A DNA stretch of 64,000 bases, from assembly GCA_016705365.1 (NCBI GenBank), contig JADIYI010000002.1, forward strand, positions 1 through 64,000. The letters run 5' to 3'. The notes below the pieces were generated by a model. The model ran no database searches, was not told the DNA's origin, and saw only the letters and a program-made list of their open reading frames with translations. Source of the stretch: Gammaproteobacteria bacterium. Its GTDB lineage: Bacteria; Pseudomonadota; Gammaproteobacteria; Pseudomonadales; UBA5518. Below are positions 35,098 through 44,525 of this stretch, piece after piece. Both the position numbers and the translations under genes were made by a program. Within the stretch, counting starts at the first letter, position 1. Each line of letters starts with the position of its first letter.

Positions 35098-36609
35098 TCA
35101 GGCTCTCGCAGCCCGGCGCCGTGACGATTTGCGTCCGCGGGAGGTCTTCCCGCCGGCGGTTCCTGCCATGGCGCGGCGCCGCATGCTGCCAAGGCTTGCA
35201 GCCGCCTTTTTGAGCTCCTCGAACGAGGATTGTATGCACTCGGCATAGAACGCCGGGTCCGGGAGCATATCGCGACACGCGGTAATGGTGACCGAGATTC
35301 CGCCCTCGTAACTGAGCACGGCATGGAACAGGCCCATATGATCCGCCACCGGCCCACAGGCGGCGCTGCATACCAGCTTTGCACCGCACAGGTAAAGCGG
35401 CACCTGCGGTCCCGGCACATTGGAAATGATGGTGTTGATCGGCGAACTCGCGCCGGTCAGCAGCATGGTCTGGCTCGCGGCCCGAAATCCGAGCGCCGCG
35501 ACGCGCGGAGGTATGGTCCGGGTCAGGTCGGTCAGGGTCCGCGCACCGACGGCACTGGAATATTCTTTCGAGGAAACGCACTCGTCGTGTACCTGGTGCA
35601 GGCGTTCGAGCGGATCGGCGATATCGGTGTAGATGGAGAGGGTCATCATGCTGACGAGATTGCCACCGGTGCCGCGGTCGGTCTCGGTGCGAACATTGAT
35701 CGGCGCACCGGCCACCAGCGAGGTCGCCGGCAGTTCGCCCTTGGCGAGCAGGTAGCGGCGCAGCGCGCCGGCCACCATGGTGACCACCACATCGTTGACC
35801 GTGGCGCCGGGTACCAGGTCCTTGATGGTCTTGATATCGCTCAGGCGGAAAAACCGGGCGTCGATGCTGCGATGTCCGCTGATGCGTCCGTTGAAGCGGG
35901 TCCTGAGCTGTTCGTTCGCCGCACGGAAACGGCTTTCACGCAAACCTTTGCGTACGCGCCGGACCGCCGGAATACGCCCGGCGACGGTCTGCAGCATGCG
36001 TGCGGGCTGGCGCAGGTTGTTGAGCCATGCGCGCGCCAGCAGCGACCCGCCCGCGGGCGCTGCATCGGGGCGCCAATGGGCAGCGCGCGTCGATTGGCGC
36101 ATGGGCACTCGCGGCTTCAGGTCATGGATCGCACCGATGATCTCGGTCCCCGACACGCCGTCGATCGCGGCGTGATGCATTTTCAGCAGCAGCGCGAAGC
36201 TGCCCTTTGGCAGGCCATTGACATTGTCGAGCCCTTCGATCACATAGGCTTCCCACAGCGGGTGCGAGCGGTCGAGCATGCGCGCATGCAGCCGCGCCAC
36301 CTGGATGCACAGCTGGCGCCAGTCACCCGGGCGCGGCAGGGCGATGTGGCGCACGTGGAATTCGAGATCGAAATCATCTGCCTCTATCCAGTACGGATAA
36401 TCGAGGTCGAAGGGTACTGCGGCCAGCTTGCGGCGAAAGATCGGCGCGAGATGCAGCCGGCTCTCGAACAGGCGCAGGATGTCCTTGAAGCGCACCATTG
36501 CGCCGGGTGCGGTGGACGGATCGTAGATCAGCAGTGGCGAGATATGCAGCGGCGCGCGTTCACTCTCCCGGGTGAGAAACAGGGTGTCGATACCGGTCAA
36601 CTGCTGCAT
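35098..36609 (-). CDS. Wax ester synthase/diacylglycerol acyltransferase (WS/DGAT)
   Basis: This 503-residue bifunctional acyltransferase makes wax esters or triacylglycerol storage lipid from acyl-CoA. The catalytic HHxxxDG motif appears as MHHAAIDGVSG (His145-His146, Asp150), and the N-terminal WS/DGAT start is QQLTGIDTLFL. The C-terminal half has the ISNVPGPQVPLYLCG motif of the family. The last ~30 residues are a basic Ser/Arg/Lys tail (GKTSRGRKSSRRRA). GGAG lies 7 nt before ATG 36609. It suggests lipid inclusions, common in marine hydrocarbon users. Confidence 0.93.
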   Translation of the reverse strand: MQQLTGIDTLFLTRESERAPLHISPLLIYDPSTAPGAMVRFKDILRLFESRLHLAPIFRRKLAAVPFDLDYPYWIEADDFDLEFHVRHIALPRPGDWRQLCIQVARLHARMLDRSHPLWEAYVIEGLDNVNGLPKGSFALLLKMHHAAIDGVSGTEIIGAIHDLKPRVPMRQSTRAAHWRPDAAPAGGSLLARAWLNNLRQPARMLQTVAGRIPAVRRVRKGLRESRFRAANEQLRTRFNGRISGHRSIDARFFRLSDIKTIKDLVPGATVNDVVVTMVAGALRRYLLAKGELPATSLVAGAPINVRTETDRGTGGNLVSMMTLSIYTDIADPLERLHQVHDECVSSKEYSSAVGARTLTDLTRTIPPRVAALGFRAASQTMLLTGASSPINTIISNVPGPQVPLYLCGAKLVCSAACGPVADHMGLFHAVLSYEGGISVTITACRDMLPDPAFYAECIQSSFEELKKAAASLGSMRRRAMAGTAGGKTSRGRKSSRRRAARA

Positions 36610-36728
36610 GCATCCGCTCCAGACAGGCTGCGCGCGGACAGTATAACGGTGTTGATTGGTGCTCGCGCAGGGCGTCAAGAAGCCCGGCGGCGATTGCCAC
36701 GGTTGCGGCCGGCCGCGCCGTGCGCCGC

Positions 36729-37370
36729 TCAGGCTGGCGGACGGTCGGGTTGCTCGTCGGGGTGGGCGCGGGCGAAGGCCTCGAGATGCTGGCAACGGCG
36801 GTAAATGTCGTAGAGGCGCGGATAGGGCGCCATATCGACCCGCAAACGCAAGGCGTTGAAGATCTGCGGGACCAGGTAGACGTCGGCCATGCCGGGCTGG
36901 TCGCCGGCGCAGAAATCCGTCTCGCCCACCTGCAGTTCCAGTGAACTGAAGCCGGTGTCGATCCAGTGGTGGTACCACACGGTGCGCGCCTCCTTGTCCA
37001 CGTTCAGCGTGGACTCGAGATACTCCAGTACCCGCAGGTTGTTGAGCGGGTGGATATCGCAGGCAATGGTGCTGCACAGGCTGCGCACGCGTGCCCGTCG
37101 GTAGGGCTCATCGGGCAGCAGCGGAGGTTGCGGATGGCTGCTGTCGAGCCATTCGAGAATCGCCGGTGACTGGGTGATCACGCGGCCGTCGCCGAGATCG
37201 AGTGCCGGTACCAGGCCCTGCGGGTTCAGCGCGAGATAGGCATCGCCACGATGCTCCGCGCCGAGCAGATTGACCGCCGCGAGCTGGTAGGCAAGCCCTT
37301 TGAGGTTGAGCGCGATGCGCACCCGATAAGCCGCCGAAGAACGGTAATAACTGTAGAGTTTCAGTTTCAT
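36729..37370 (-). CDS. maiA: Maleylacetoacetate isomerase (zeta-class glutathione S-transferase)
   Basis: This 213-residue GST converts maleylacetoacetate to fumarylacetoacetate in tyrosine/homogentisate degradation. The zeta-class active-site motif SSAAYRVRIALNLKG (residues ~12-26) and the ALNPQGLVPALDLGDG thioredoxin-domain segment are clear. GGAG lies 8 bp before ATG 37370. No other homogentisate gene (hmgA, fahA) is adjacent, so the specific role rests on the motif. The 263 bp between this start and the next gene at 37634 hold no recognisable gene or site. Confidence 0.88.
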   Translation of the reverse strand: MKLKLYSYYRSSAAYRVRIALNLKGLAYQLAAVNLLGAEHRGDAYLALNPQGLVPALDLGDGRVITQSPAILEWLDSSHPQPPLLPDEPYRRARVRSLCSTIACDIHPLNNLRVLEYLESTLNVDKEARTVWYHHWIDTGFSSLELQVGETDFCAGDQPGMADVYLVPQIFNALRLRVDMAPYPRLYDIYRRCQHLEAFARAHPDEQPDRPPA

Positions 37371-37633
37371 TCGTTGTTCTCCGCACGGCCGGGCACGGGA
37401 GTATCGACCGCGCAAGCCTACCATAGCACCGGCGCGTGGTGACGGTCGATCGGCAGCAGCCGCGCGAACCGGAGTGCGCCCTGCAAGCGGGCGCAAACCA
37501 GGGTTCTGCCATCCCTTCCCGGGCGCGGGTACGAAGGCTTGCAGGCGCCAGGGCCGCGGCCCATAATCGGCGTGTGTGAGAGGGCGCAGGAAGTGCCCGC
37601 TACATATCGATGCTGACAGGGAGGTTGGCGACA

Positions 37634-38002
37634 ATGGTTCATATCAAGCTCAGTTCGCGACGTGCGATCATGCGCGTCAGGCTCATCGACAGGCTCCAGG
37701 CCGGAGATTTCAGCGACACCGTGATGCCGGCCGCGGAACGCCTGCGCGCGCGTCACGGCCATATTGCGTTCCTGATACTCGACGTGCGTCACTTCAACGG
37801 CTGGGGGGCGGTGGGTGCGTTCGCGGCCCAGATCCGGTTCCTGCGCCATTTCGGGCGTGACATCCTGCGGGTCGCGGTGCTCGGTCCGCGCTCGTGGACC
37901 GGCGCGATTCCGGCCATCGCGGCGCTGTTCGTGAGCGCCGAAGTGCGCAGTTTCACGCCGGCGCAGGGGATACAGTTGCGCGACTGGATCCGGCGCAGCT
38001 GA
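37634..38002 (+). CDS. SpoIIAA-like (STAS/SEC14-type) protein
   Basis: This 122-residue protein matches the SpoIIAA-like family of STAS-like fold proteins: IAFLILDVRHFNGWGAVGAF in the centre and DILRVAVLGPRSWTGAI after it. Their function is mostly unknown. ATG 37634 has GGGAGG (37619-37624) upstream. The gene is alone, with a 77-bp gap to the convergent SRPBCC gene. Confidence 0.78.
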   Translation: MVHIKLSSRRAIMRVRLIDRLQAGDFSDTVMPAAERLRARHGHIAFLILDVRHFNGWGAVGAFAAQIRFLRHFGRDILRVAVLGPRSWTGAIPAIAALFVSAEVRSFTPAQGIQLRDWIRRS

Positions 38003-38079
38003 AGCGCGAGGATCAGTGTTCGCCGCCTGGCGCCACGCCGGGGTCTTTTTCGAAACGGTTCGCAGCGACGTTCTTGCGC

Positions 38080-38508
38080 TCAGAGCGTGCCGAGATGGGT
38101 GTCGAGCCAGTCGAGCATCTGCGCGTAGCTGCCGTGCATTAAGCCGCTCGCGGTGGCGGCATCGATCCCCCTGGGTTGCGCCCGCGCGCTCCAGTGAATG
38201 CGCGAACCGCCGCCGGGCAGTGCCTCGACCCGCACCGTGGCCTGGTAATCGTCGAGTGGCATGGGCAGGCCACGCGGAATCGAATAACGCAACTGGCAGG
38301 CCTCGTTGTCCAGCGCCTCGAGCACTTCGTCGATCGGATCCATGCCCGGCATGTAGATGCGTCGGGTCATGCCGATTCCGTCGCCGAGTACCTCGACGCG
38401 CTCGGTTCCGGGCGCCCAGGACAGATCACCGAAATTGGCCAGTACCGCCCAGACTTTTGCTGCCGGATGCGCCATGTCGCGCTCCACGTCCACTTTCATT
38501 TCGCTCAT
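38080..38508 (-). CDS. SRPBCC (START/Bet v1-like) family protein
   Basis: This 142-residue protein opens with the ligand-binding fold signature VERDMAHPAAKVWAVLANFG and has the GMTRRIYMPGMDPIDEVLEA strand pair and a long C-terminal helix (GLMHGSYAQMLDWLDTHLG). Family members bind hydrophobic ligands or act as cyclases. The function is unknown. It follows bioA by 3 bp on the same strand and is probably in the same transcript. Confidence 0.82.
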   Translation of the reverse strand: MSEMKVDVERDMAHPAAKVWAVLANFGDLSWAPGTERVEVLGDGIGMTRRIYMPGMDPIDEVLEALDNEACQLRYSIPRGLPMPLDDYQATVRVEALPGGGSRIHWSARAQPRGIDAATASGLMHGSYAQMLDWLDTHLGTL

Positions 38509-38511
38509 CGT

Positions 38512-39837
38512 TCACTCCCTTTGCGTGTTGTCGAAATATTGCGCGAGCGCGTTCACCATGCCCGCTGTCAGTTTAGCCAGATCCTGCGTGTTCATGATGA
38601 ACGGCGGCATGGTGTAAACCAGCTTGCCAAAGGGCCGGATCCAGACGCCCTGTTCCACCAGCAGCGGCTGCAGGCGCGCCATATCCACCGCTTGCCGGGT
38701 TTCGATCACACCGATCGCGCCGAGCACGCGTACCCCGGCGACACCGGGCAGCGTGGTGGCCGCGGCCAGCCCCGCGCGCAGTCCCTGTTCGATGCGCTGT
38801 ACCGTACGCTGCCAGGGTTGCGACAGCAACAGACGGATGCTGGCCACGGCGACCGCGCAGGCCAGCGGATTGCCCATGAAGGTCGGGCCGTGCATGAGCA
38901 CGCCGGCTTCACCGTCGCAGATGCCGGCGGCCACGCGTTCGCTGCACAGCGTCGCGGCCAGCGACAGGTAGCCGCCGGTGAGCGCCTTTCCGAGGCACAG
39001 GATATCGGGCGCGATCGCGGCATGCTCGCAGGCAAACAGGCGCCCGGTACGGCCAAAGCCGGTGGCGATCTCGTCGGCGATCAGCAGCACATCGTGCTCG
39101 TCGCACAGCGTGCGCACCTCGCGCAGAAAGGCGGGCGAGTAGAAATGCATGCCGCCCGCGCCCTGCACCACGGGTTCGAGAATGACTGCCGCGATGCTGC
39201 CCGCGTGCTCGCGCAGTTGCGTGACGAAGGCCGCGCGATCGGCGGCCACATCGGTCTCCTCGAAACCCGCGAGCGGGCGTGGCGCGAACAGCTGTTCGGC
39301 AACCGCGCCGCGGAACAGATGGTGCATGCCGGTCAGCGGATCGCACACCGACATCGCCATGAACGTGTCGCCGTGGTAGGCGCCGCGCAGCGCGAGTATG
39401 CGCGTGCGCCCCGCAATGCCCCGTGACTGCCAGTACTGCAGCGCCATCTTGATCGCGACTTCGACCGCGACCGACCCCGAGTCGCCGAGAAACACGTGCT
39501 CGAGCTTGCCCGGTGTGATCGCGCTGAGCAGCTCGCACAGTTCCACCGCGCTCGGGTGGGTAAGGCCGCCGAACATCACATGCGCCATGCGCGAGAGCTG
39601 ATCGGTGAGGGCACGATTGAGCAGCGGATGATTGTAGCCGTGGATCGCGGCCCACCAGGACGACATGCCGTCGATCAGCTCGCGTCCGTCGGCCAGACGC
39701 AGGCGTACTCCGGAGGCACCCAGCACCGGGTAGGCCGGCAGTGCGTTGCGCACCGGTGCGTAGGGATGCCAGGCATGTGCGTGGTCACGCCGCAGCAGTT
39801 CGTCGATCTCGTTCCGGGTCCAGCGCCGATCCGTCAC
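38512..39837 (-). CDS. bioA: Adenosylmethionine-8-amino-7-oxononanoate aminotransferase
   Basis: This class III PLP aminotransferase converts KAPA to DAPA in biotin synthesis, using S-adenosylmethionine as amino donor. It shows HAWHPYAPVRNALPAYPVLG near the start, GMSSWWAAIHGYNHP, DEIATGFGRTGRLFACEH, and the PLP-lysine motif LCLGKALTGGYLSLA. At 441 residues it has normal length. Other bio genes are not adjacent. It lies 4 bp before tesA on the same strand. Confidence 0.94.
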   Translation of the reverse strand: MTDRRWTRNEIDELLRRDHAHAWHPYAPVRNALPAYPVLGASGVRLRLADGRELIDGMSSWWAAIHGYNHPLLNRALTDQLSRMAHVMFGGLTHPSAVELCELLSAITPGKLEHVFLGDSGSVAVEVAIKMALQYWQSRGIAGRTRILALRGAYHGDTFMAMSVCDPLTGMHHLFRGAVAEQLFAPRPLAGFEETDVAADRAAFVTQLREHAGSIAAVILEPVVQGAGGMHFYSPAFLREVRTLCDEHDVLLIADEIATGFGRTGRLFACEHAAIAPDILCLGKALTGGYLSLAATLCSERVAAGICDGEAGVLMHGPTFMGNPLACAVAVASIRLLLSQPWQRTVQRIEQGLRAGLAAATTLPGVAGVRVLGAIGVIETRQAVDMARLQPLLVEQGVWIRPFGKLVYTMPPFIMNTQDLAKLTAGMVNALAQYFDNTQRE

Positions 39838-39841
39838 CGGC

Positions 39842-40468
39842 TCATTTCCGTAGCAGAGGAGTCAGGGCGGGCAGCACATTGTCGAGGATCATGGGCTGCG
39901 CCTCGGCACGCGGATGAATGCCGTCTTCCTGCATCAGGGCCGGGTCGGGGGCAATTCCCTGGAGCAGGAAGGCAACGCTTGCCACTCCGGTCCGAGCGGC
40001 GAGATCGCGGTACATCGACTGGAATTGCTCCGTGTAGCGCGGGCCGTAATTGGGAGGAATACGCATGCCGAGCAGCAGTACATCGGCCCCCGAGGCGCGA
40101 GCGGCCGTTATCATGGCCAGCAGGTTGCTCTGGGTCAGCGTGAGCGGAAAACCGCGCAGTGCGTCGTTCGCGCCAAGTTCCAGCACCACGATGCCTGGCC
40201 GGTGTTCGGCCAGCAGCGCCGGCAAGCGGGCCTTGCCGCCCTCGCTGGTCTCGCCGCTGATGCTGGCGTTGATGACCTCGCGCGGGTGTTCGCGCGCGAG
40301 CCGCTCGCGCAGCAGGTCGACCCATCCGGCCCCGTTCGGCACGCCGAGCGCGGCGCTGATGCTGTCGCCGAACACCAGCACCGCAGGCTCGTTGCCGTGC
40401 GCGGCGTGGCCGGCCAATAATGCCCACTGGATCAGCAGGAACAAGGTAAATGCGCGTGAACGGATCAT
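39842..40468 (-). CDS. tesA: Acyl-CoA thioesterase I / lysophospholipase TesA (SGNH hydrolase)
   Basis: This 208-residue periplasmic SGNH hydrolase has the E. coli TesA length. The signal peptide is MIRSRAFTLFLLIQWALLAG. Catalytic blocks are GDSIS (Ser), GANDALRG (Asn) and DGIHP (Asp/His). It cleaves acyl-CoA, lysophospholipid or aryl esters. It is divergent from ybbA with start codons overlapping by two bases (CATG), the same arrangement as in E. coli. Confidence 0.93.
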   Translation of the reverse strand: MIRSRAFTLFLLIQWALLAGHAAHGNEPAVLVFGDSISAALGVPNGAGWVDLLRERLAREHPREVINASISGETSEGGKARLPALLAEHRPGIVVLELGANDALRGFPLTLTQSNLLAMITAARASGADVLLLGMRIPPNYGPRYTEQFQSMYRDLAARTGVASVAFLLQGIAPDPALMQEDGIHPRAEAQPMILDNVLPALTPLLRK

Positions 40469-41162
40469 GAAAGCACTGGTGGTTGCGGACCATGTGGACA
40501 AGGAAGTTGCCACCGCCGGGGGTGGGCTGGGCATCTTGAAAGGGATCAGCCTGGAAATCAACCCGGGAGAGGCGGTGGCCATTGTCGGCGCCTCGGGCTC
40601 GGGCAAGTCCACCCTGCTCGGCCTGCTCGCCGGGCTCGATCTGCCGAGTGCCGGCACGATCCATGTCGACGGGGTCGAGATCACGGCGCTCGATGAGGAT
40701 GCGCGCGCCGCATTGCGTGGACGCATGGTTGGTTTCGTGTTCCAGTCGTTCCAGCTGCTGCCGGGGCTGAGTGCCATGGAGAACGTGATGCTGCCGCTGG
40801 AAATACGCGGCGATCACGATGCGGCGGCGCGCGCGCGCGAATTTCTCGACAAGGTCGGGCTCGCCGAGCGCCTCGGGCATTACCCGCGCCAGCTCTCGGG
40901 AGGAGAACAGCAGCGGGTGGCGATTGCGCGGGCGTTCGCTTCGGCGCCGCGCCTGCTGTTTGCCGACGAGCCGACCGGAAACCTCGACGCCGCGACTGGC
41001 GCACGCATCATCGACCTGATTCTTGCGTTGCGTGCGGAGCAGGGCGCCACCCTGGTTCTGGTCACCCATGATGAACGGCTGGCCTCGCGTTGCGATCGTC
41101 GTCTTGCGCTCGCGGCCGGTCGCCTGCTGGCGCCGGGATCATCGGGCGAGGCCACCTGGTGA
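40467..41162 (+). CDS. ybbA: ABC transporter ATP-binding protein YbbA
   Basis: This 231-residue ATPase belongs to the MacB/LolD-like class. It shows Walker A GASGSGKST, Q-loop VFQSFQLLPGLSAMENV, signature LSGGEQQRVAIARA and Walker B LLFADEPTGNLD. It pairs with YbbP. The stop overlaps the ybbP start (GTGA). Substrate unknown. Confidence 0.92.
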   Translation: MKALVVADHVDKEVATAGGGLGILKGISLEINPGEAVAIVGASGSGKSTLLGLLAGLDLPSAGTIHVDGVEITALDEDARAALRGRMVGFVFQSFQLLPGLSAMENVMLPLEIRGDHDAAARAREFLDKVGLAERLGHYPRQLSGGEQQRVAIARAFASAPRLLFADEPTGNLDAATGARIIDLILALRAEQGATLVLVTHDERLASRCDRRLALAAGRLLAPGSSGEATW

Positions 41163-43624
41163 GGCTGGCCTTGAGGCTGTTCTGGCGCGACTGGCGCAGT
41201 GGCGAGCTCGGGGTGCTGCTGCTCGCGGTGGTGCTGGCGGTTGCCATCGTCACTACCCTGGGGTTGTTCGTCGACCGGATGCAGCGCGCGGTCGAGATCC
41301 GCAGTGCCACCTTCCTGGCCGGTGACCTGGTGCTGCGCGCCACGCGCGAGGTCCCGGAGGAATGGCTCGGGCTCGCCCGCGCCGAAGGTTTGCGCACCGC
41401 GCAGGTGTTGCGCTTTGCGTCGATGGTGTTCGCCGGTGACAACATGAAGCTCGCTTCCGTGAAAGCGGTCAGCAGCAACTATCCATTGCTGGGACGGGTG
41501 ACCATCAGCGATGCCACGGGCGCGCCGCCGCGCGAGGTATCCCACGGACCGCCACCCGGCGAGATCTGGGCCGATGCGCGCTTGCTGCCGGCACTCGGCC
41601 TAACGGTCGGTCACCGGCTCGGGCTCGGCACCACCGAGCTGGTGCTTGCCGCGGTCCTGCACCAGGAGCCCGATGGCGGAGGCAGCCTTGTCGCGCTCGG
41701 GCCGCGAGTCACGATGAATATCGCGGACATTCCCGCCAGTGGCGTGATCCAGCCGGGGAGCCGGGTGCAGTATTCCTACCTGTTCGCGGGCGAGCCCGCG
41801 GCGCTGGCGCGCTGGCGGGCGCGGATCGAGCCGCTGATCACGGAAGGCCAGAAATTCATCAGTGTCGAGGAGGGACAGCCGCAGGTGGCGCGCTCGATCG
41901 AGCGCGCCCGCTCGTTTCTGCTGCTGGCAGGTTCGCTGGGGGTGGTGCTGGCGGGGGTAGCGCTGGCCATGGCGACGCGCCGTTATACCGAACGCCATGC
42001 CGATTACGTGGCGATCCTGAAGACGCTGGGAGCCAGCGCCGCGATGATCCGCTCGCTGTACGCGGGAAATCTCGCATTGCTTGCGATGCTCGGCATCCTG
42101 CTTGGATGGGCGCTCGGCTGGCTGGTGCAGGCATTGGCTTTCATGGCCGTGCGCGAAATTTTCGCACTGGACGTACCAGGTTCTGTGGGCATGAAGTCGC
42201 TGTGGCTCGGTGTCGGAACCGGTGCGCTGTGCCTGCTCGGGTTGGCGACGCCGCCGCTGCTGCGCATGGCCGGATCCTCGCCACTGCGGGTGCTGCGCCG
42301 CGATGCGCAGGATTCCGGCGCGGGGCGCGGTGTCTATGCGAGTGGCCTGCTCGCGTTCGCGCTGCTGCTCTACTGGTACAGCGGCGACCTGCAACTGAGC
42401 CTGCTGGTGCTGGGCTGCCTGCTGCTGGCGAGCCTCGTGGTGGGCGGTCTCAGTTATGGCTTGCTGCGGCGTGCGCGCTTGCCGGGCGTGCAGGCCCAGA
42501 GCGCATTGCGTCTGGCATTTGCCGCGCTGCAGCGACACGCCGCGCTCAATGCCGTGCAGATACTGGTTTTCTCGCTGTGCCTGATGCTGTTGCTGATCAT
42601 GGTGCTGGTGCGCACAGCGCTGCTCGATGAGTGGCAGCGCGAACTGCCGCCACGCACCCCCAACCATTTCCTGGTCAACATCGCGCCTTACCAGGTCGAG
42701 GGATTGAAGGCATTCCTGAGCGAACATGGCCTGGTGCATGCGGGACTGTATCCGATGGTTCCCGGGCGGGTGCTGACCATCAACGGCGCACCGGCGCGGG
42801 TCCTCGACGGAGAGGAACTCAATATCGATCGCGAATTCAATCTCACCTGGTCCGACACGCTACCCGAGGACAATCGTCTCGTGCAGGGGCGTTGGTGGGG
42901 CCGCGATGGACGCGATGAGGTTTCGGCGGAGCAGGGCGTTGCGCGTGCACTGGGGCTCAAGCTCGGGGATCGCATCGGGATACAGATCGGTGCGGATCGA
43001 TTCGAGGCCACGTTGAGCAGCATTCGCCAGCTCGACTGGGACAGCATGCGGCCGAACTTCTTCCTGATGTTCCCGCGCCAGGTGCTGCAACAGCGCGCCG
43101 GCATGTGGCTCACCAGTTTCTATCTCGAGCCCGGGCGCAAGGAACTGCTGAACGAGCTGGTGCGCGAGTATCCGACCATCTCGGTGCTCGAGATGGATGC
43201 GCTGCTCGCGCAACTGCGCGGCATCATCAGGCAGTTGTCGCTGGCGGTGGAGTTCGTGTTGCTGCTGCTGTTCGTGTCCGGCGCGCTGGTGATGATAGCC
43301 AGCGTGCAGGCGGGGCTCGATGGACGCTTCCAGGAAAGCGCGATCCTGCGCGCGCTGGGTGCGGGAAGGCGCCTGGTGCTCGGCAGCCTGATCATCGAGT
43401 TCGCGCTGCTGGGGCTGTTTGCGGGCCTGCTTGCCACGATGGGTGCCGAGTTGGCGGGCTGGTACATCCAGACGCGGATCATGGACATGGATTTTCGCCT
43501 GCATCCGCTGCTGTGGCTGAGCGGACCGGTGTGCGGCGCTACGGTGGCGGCGCTGCTGGGCCTGATGTCGTGTCGCCGGGTAGTGAACACGCCACCGATC
43601 ACGGTGTTGCGCGATCTCGGCTGA
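41159..43624 (+). CDS. ybbP: FtsX-like ABC permease YbbP
   Basis: This 821-residue inner-membrane protein (E. coli YbbP 804) has an N-terminal helix (LGVLLLAVVLAVAIVTTLGL), a large periplasmic domain and two FtsX-type blocks (around residues 265-370 and 700-815). The central block carries GVVLAGVALAMATRRYTERH and ILKTLGASAAMIRSLYAGNL. It forms a type VII-like mechanotransmission transporter with YbbA; the role is unproven. GTG 41159 overlaps the ybbA stop by 4 bp. Confidence 0.92.
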   Translation: MRLALRLFWRDWRSGELGVLLLAVVLAVAIVTTLGLFVDRMQRAVEIRSATFLAGDLVLRATREVPEEWLGLARAEGLRTAQVLRFASMVFAGDNMKLASVKAVSSNYPLLGRVTISDATGAPPREVSHGPPPGEIWADARLLPALGLTVGHRLGLGTTELVLAAVLHQEPDGGGSLVALGPRVTMNIADIPASGVIQPGSRVQYSYLFAGEPAALARWRARIEPLITEGQKFISVEEGQPQVARSIERARSFLLLAGSLGVVLAGVALAMATRRYTERHADYVAILKTLGASAAMIRSLYAGNLALLAMLGILLGWALGWLVQALAFMAVREIFALDVPGSVGMKSLWLGVGTGALCLLGLATPPLLRMAGSSPLRVLRRDAQDSGAGRGVYASGLLAFALLLYWYSGDLQLSLLVLGCLLLASLVVGGLSYGLLRRARLPGVQAQSALRLAFAALQRHAALNAVQILVFSLCLMLLLIMVLVRTALLDEWQRELPPRTPNHFLVNIAPYQVEGLKAFLSEHGLVHAGLYPMVPGRVLTINGAPARVLDGEELNIDREFNLTWSDTLPEDNRLVQGRWWGRDGRDEVSAEQGVARALGLKLGDRIGIQIGADRFEATLSSIRQLDWDSMRPNFFLMFPRQVLQQRAGMWLTSFYLEPGRKELLNELVREYPTISVLEMDALLAQLRGIIRQLSLAVEFVLLLLFVSGALVMIASVQAGLDGRFQESAILRALGAGRRLVLGSLIIEFALLGLFAGLLATMGAELAGWYIQTRIMDMDFRLHPLLWLSGPVCGATVAALLGLMSCRRVVNTPPITVLRDLG

Positions 43625-44422
43625 TCAGGAGCGCGTGGTTTCGCGGCGTTGCTGGCGCTGCACCATCACCAGGTACTGTTCGAGCAGCTTGGACGCGCCA
43701 CTGTTGAGTCCGTCGAGGAGCACGCCGACCACGGTATAGCGATAGGGCTGGCGGCGGAATTCAAAGCTTCGCACCTCGAGATCGCAACCGATGTCGCCGA
43801 CGCCCGGTATGCTCAGCGTGCAATTACGCAACACCGGGGTGGTGCGCAGATGCTCGCTGAGGTTGCCCTGGCAACTGAAGCATGCGCCTGCGAGCGACAT
43901 GTTCAGCACCGTGCACAGCAGCTTGTTGCCTTCCGGGTCACGGATGCGCAAGCGCACTCCCGCGTCGGCATCGACCGGAACGCGAAAGTTGCGCCGCCGC
44001 TGTTTCGCTTCGACCGCATCCGGCAGCGCCAGGCGGTAAGCCGGGATGCCGTCCTGCTCGGTGATGCTGATCGACTTGACCCAGGTGCTGAAGCGCACCG
44101 GTATGCCACGGCGTATGCTGGTGATTTCGACCTCGTCGCCGGGGGAGACGAAAAAGGCGCCGTGCGAGGGAAACAACTCGTCGATCAGCACGTAGCGCTC
44201 GAGTGGATCGACTTTCAGGATCAGGCTCTGGTAGGTGTTGTCGGCCCGCCCCGGAAAACGGACCTCGACGAAACTGCGCTCCTCGACCATCTGTTGCAGG
44301 CGGATCACGGTCTGTTCGAAACTCGCCTGGCTGGTTTCCGCCACCGGTTCCGCCTCGGTCTCGTCGTTGCGCGTCCTGGACAGCAGGCTGCCAATCAGTT
44401 TTTTCAACCCGCCTTCCGCCAT
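43625..44422 (-). CDS. YcgR-like PilZ-domain protein (flagellar brake type)
   Basis: This 265-residue protein has a YcgR-like N-terminal beta-barrel (residues ~45-135) and a PilZ domain with the c-di-GMP motifs RRRNFR (142-147) and NMSLAG (174-179). Proteins of this build bind c-di-GMP and slow the flagellar motor; that role is inferred here. A basic N-terminal helix precedes it. It is convergent with ybbP, with no gap between the stop codons. Confidence 0.85.
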   Translation of the reverse strand: MAEGGLKKLIGSLLSRTRNDETEAEPVAETSQASFEQTVIRLQQMVEERSFVEVRFPGRADNTYQSLILKVDPLERYVLIDELFPSHGAFFVSPGDEVEITSIRRGIPVRFSTWVKSISITEQDGIPAYRLALPDAVEAKQRRRNFRVPVDADAGVRLRIRDPEGNKLLCTVLNMSLAGACFSCQGNLSEHLRTTPVLRNCTLSIPGVGDIGCDLEVRSFEFRRQPYRYTVVGVLLDGLNSGASKLLEQYLVMVQRQQRRETTRS

Positions 44423-44525
44423 GCGCGTCCGCCATCCTGTGCTGCTTGAAGCCGCTGGCAGTATAACCCACGGCAAATCTATAGTATTCCGCTGAAACCC
44501 GGTGGTATCGAAGGGGGGGAGGGCA

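Noticed and set aside
39834..41069. 411-codon minus-strand frame over tesA and ybbA
   Set aside because: It overlaps both clear genes in the wrong frame and shows no domain.
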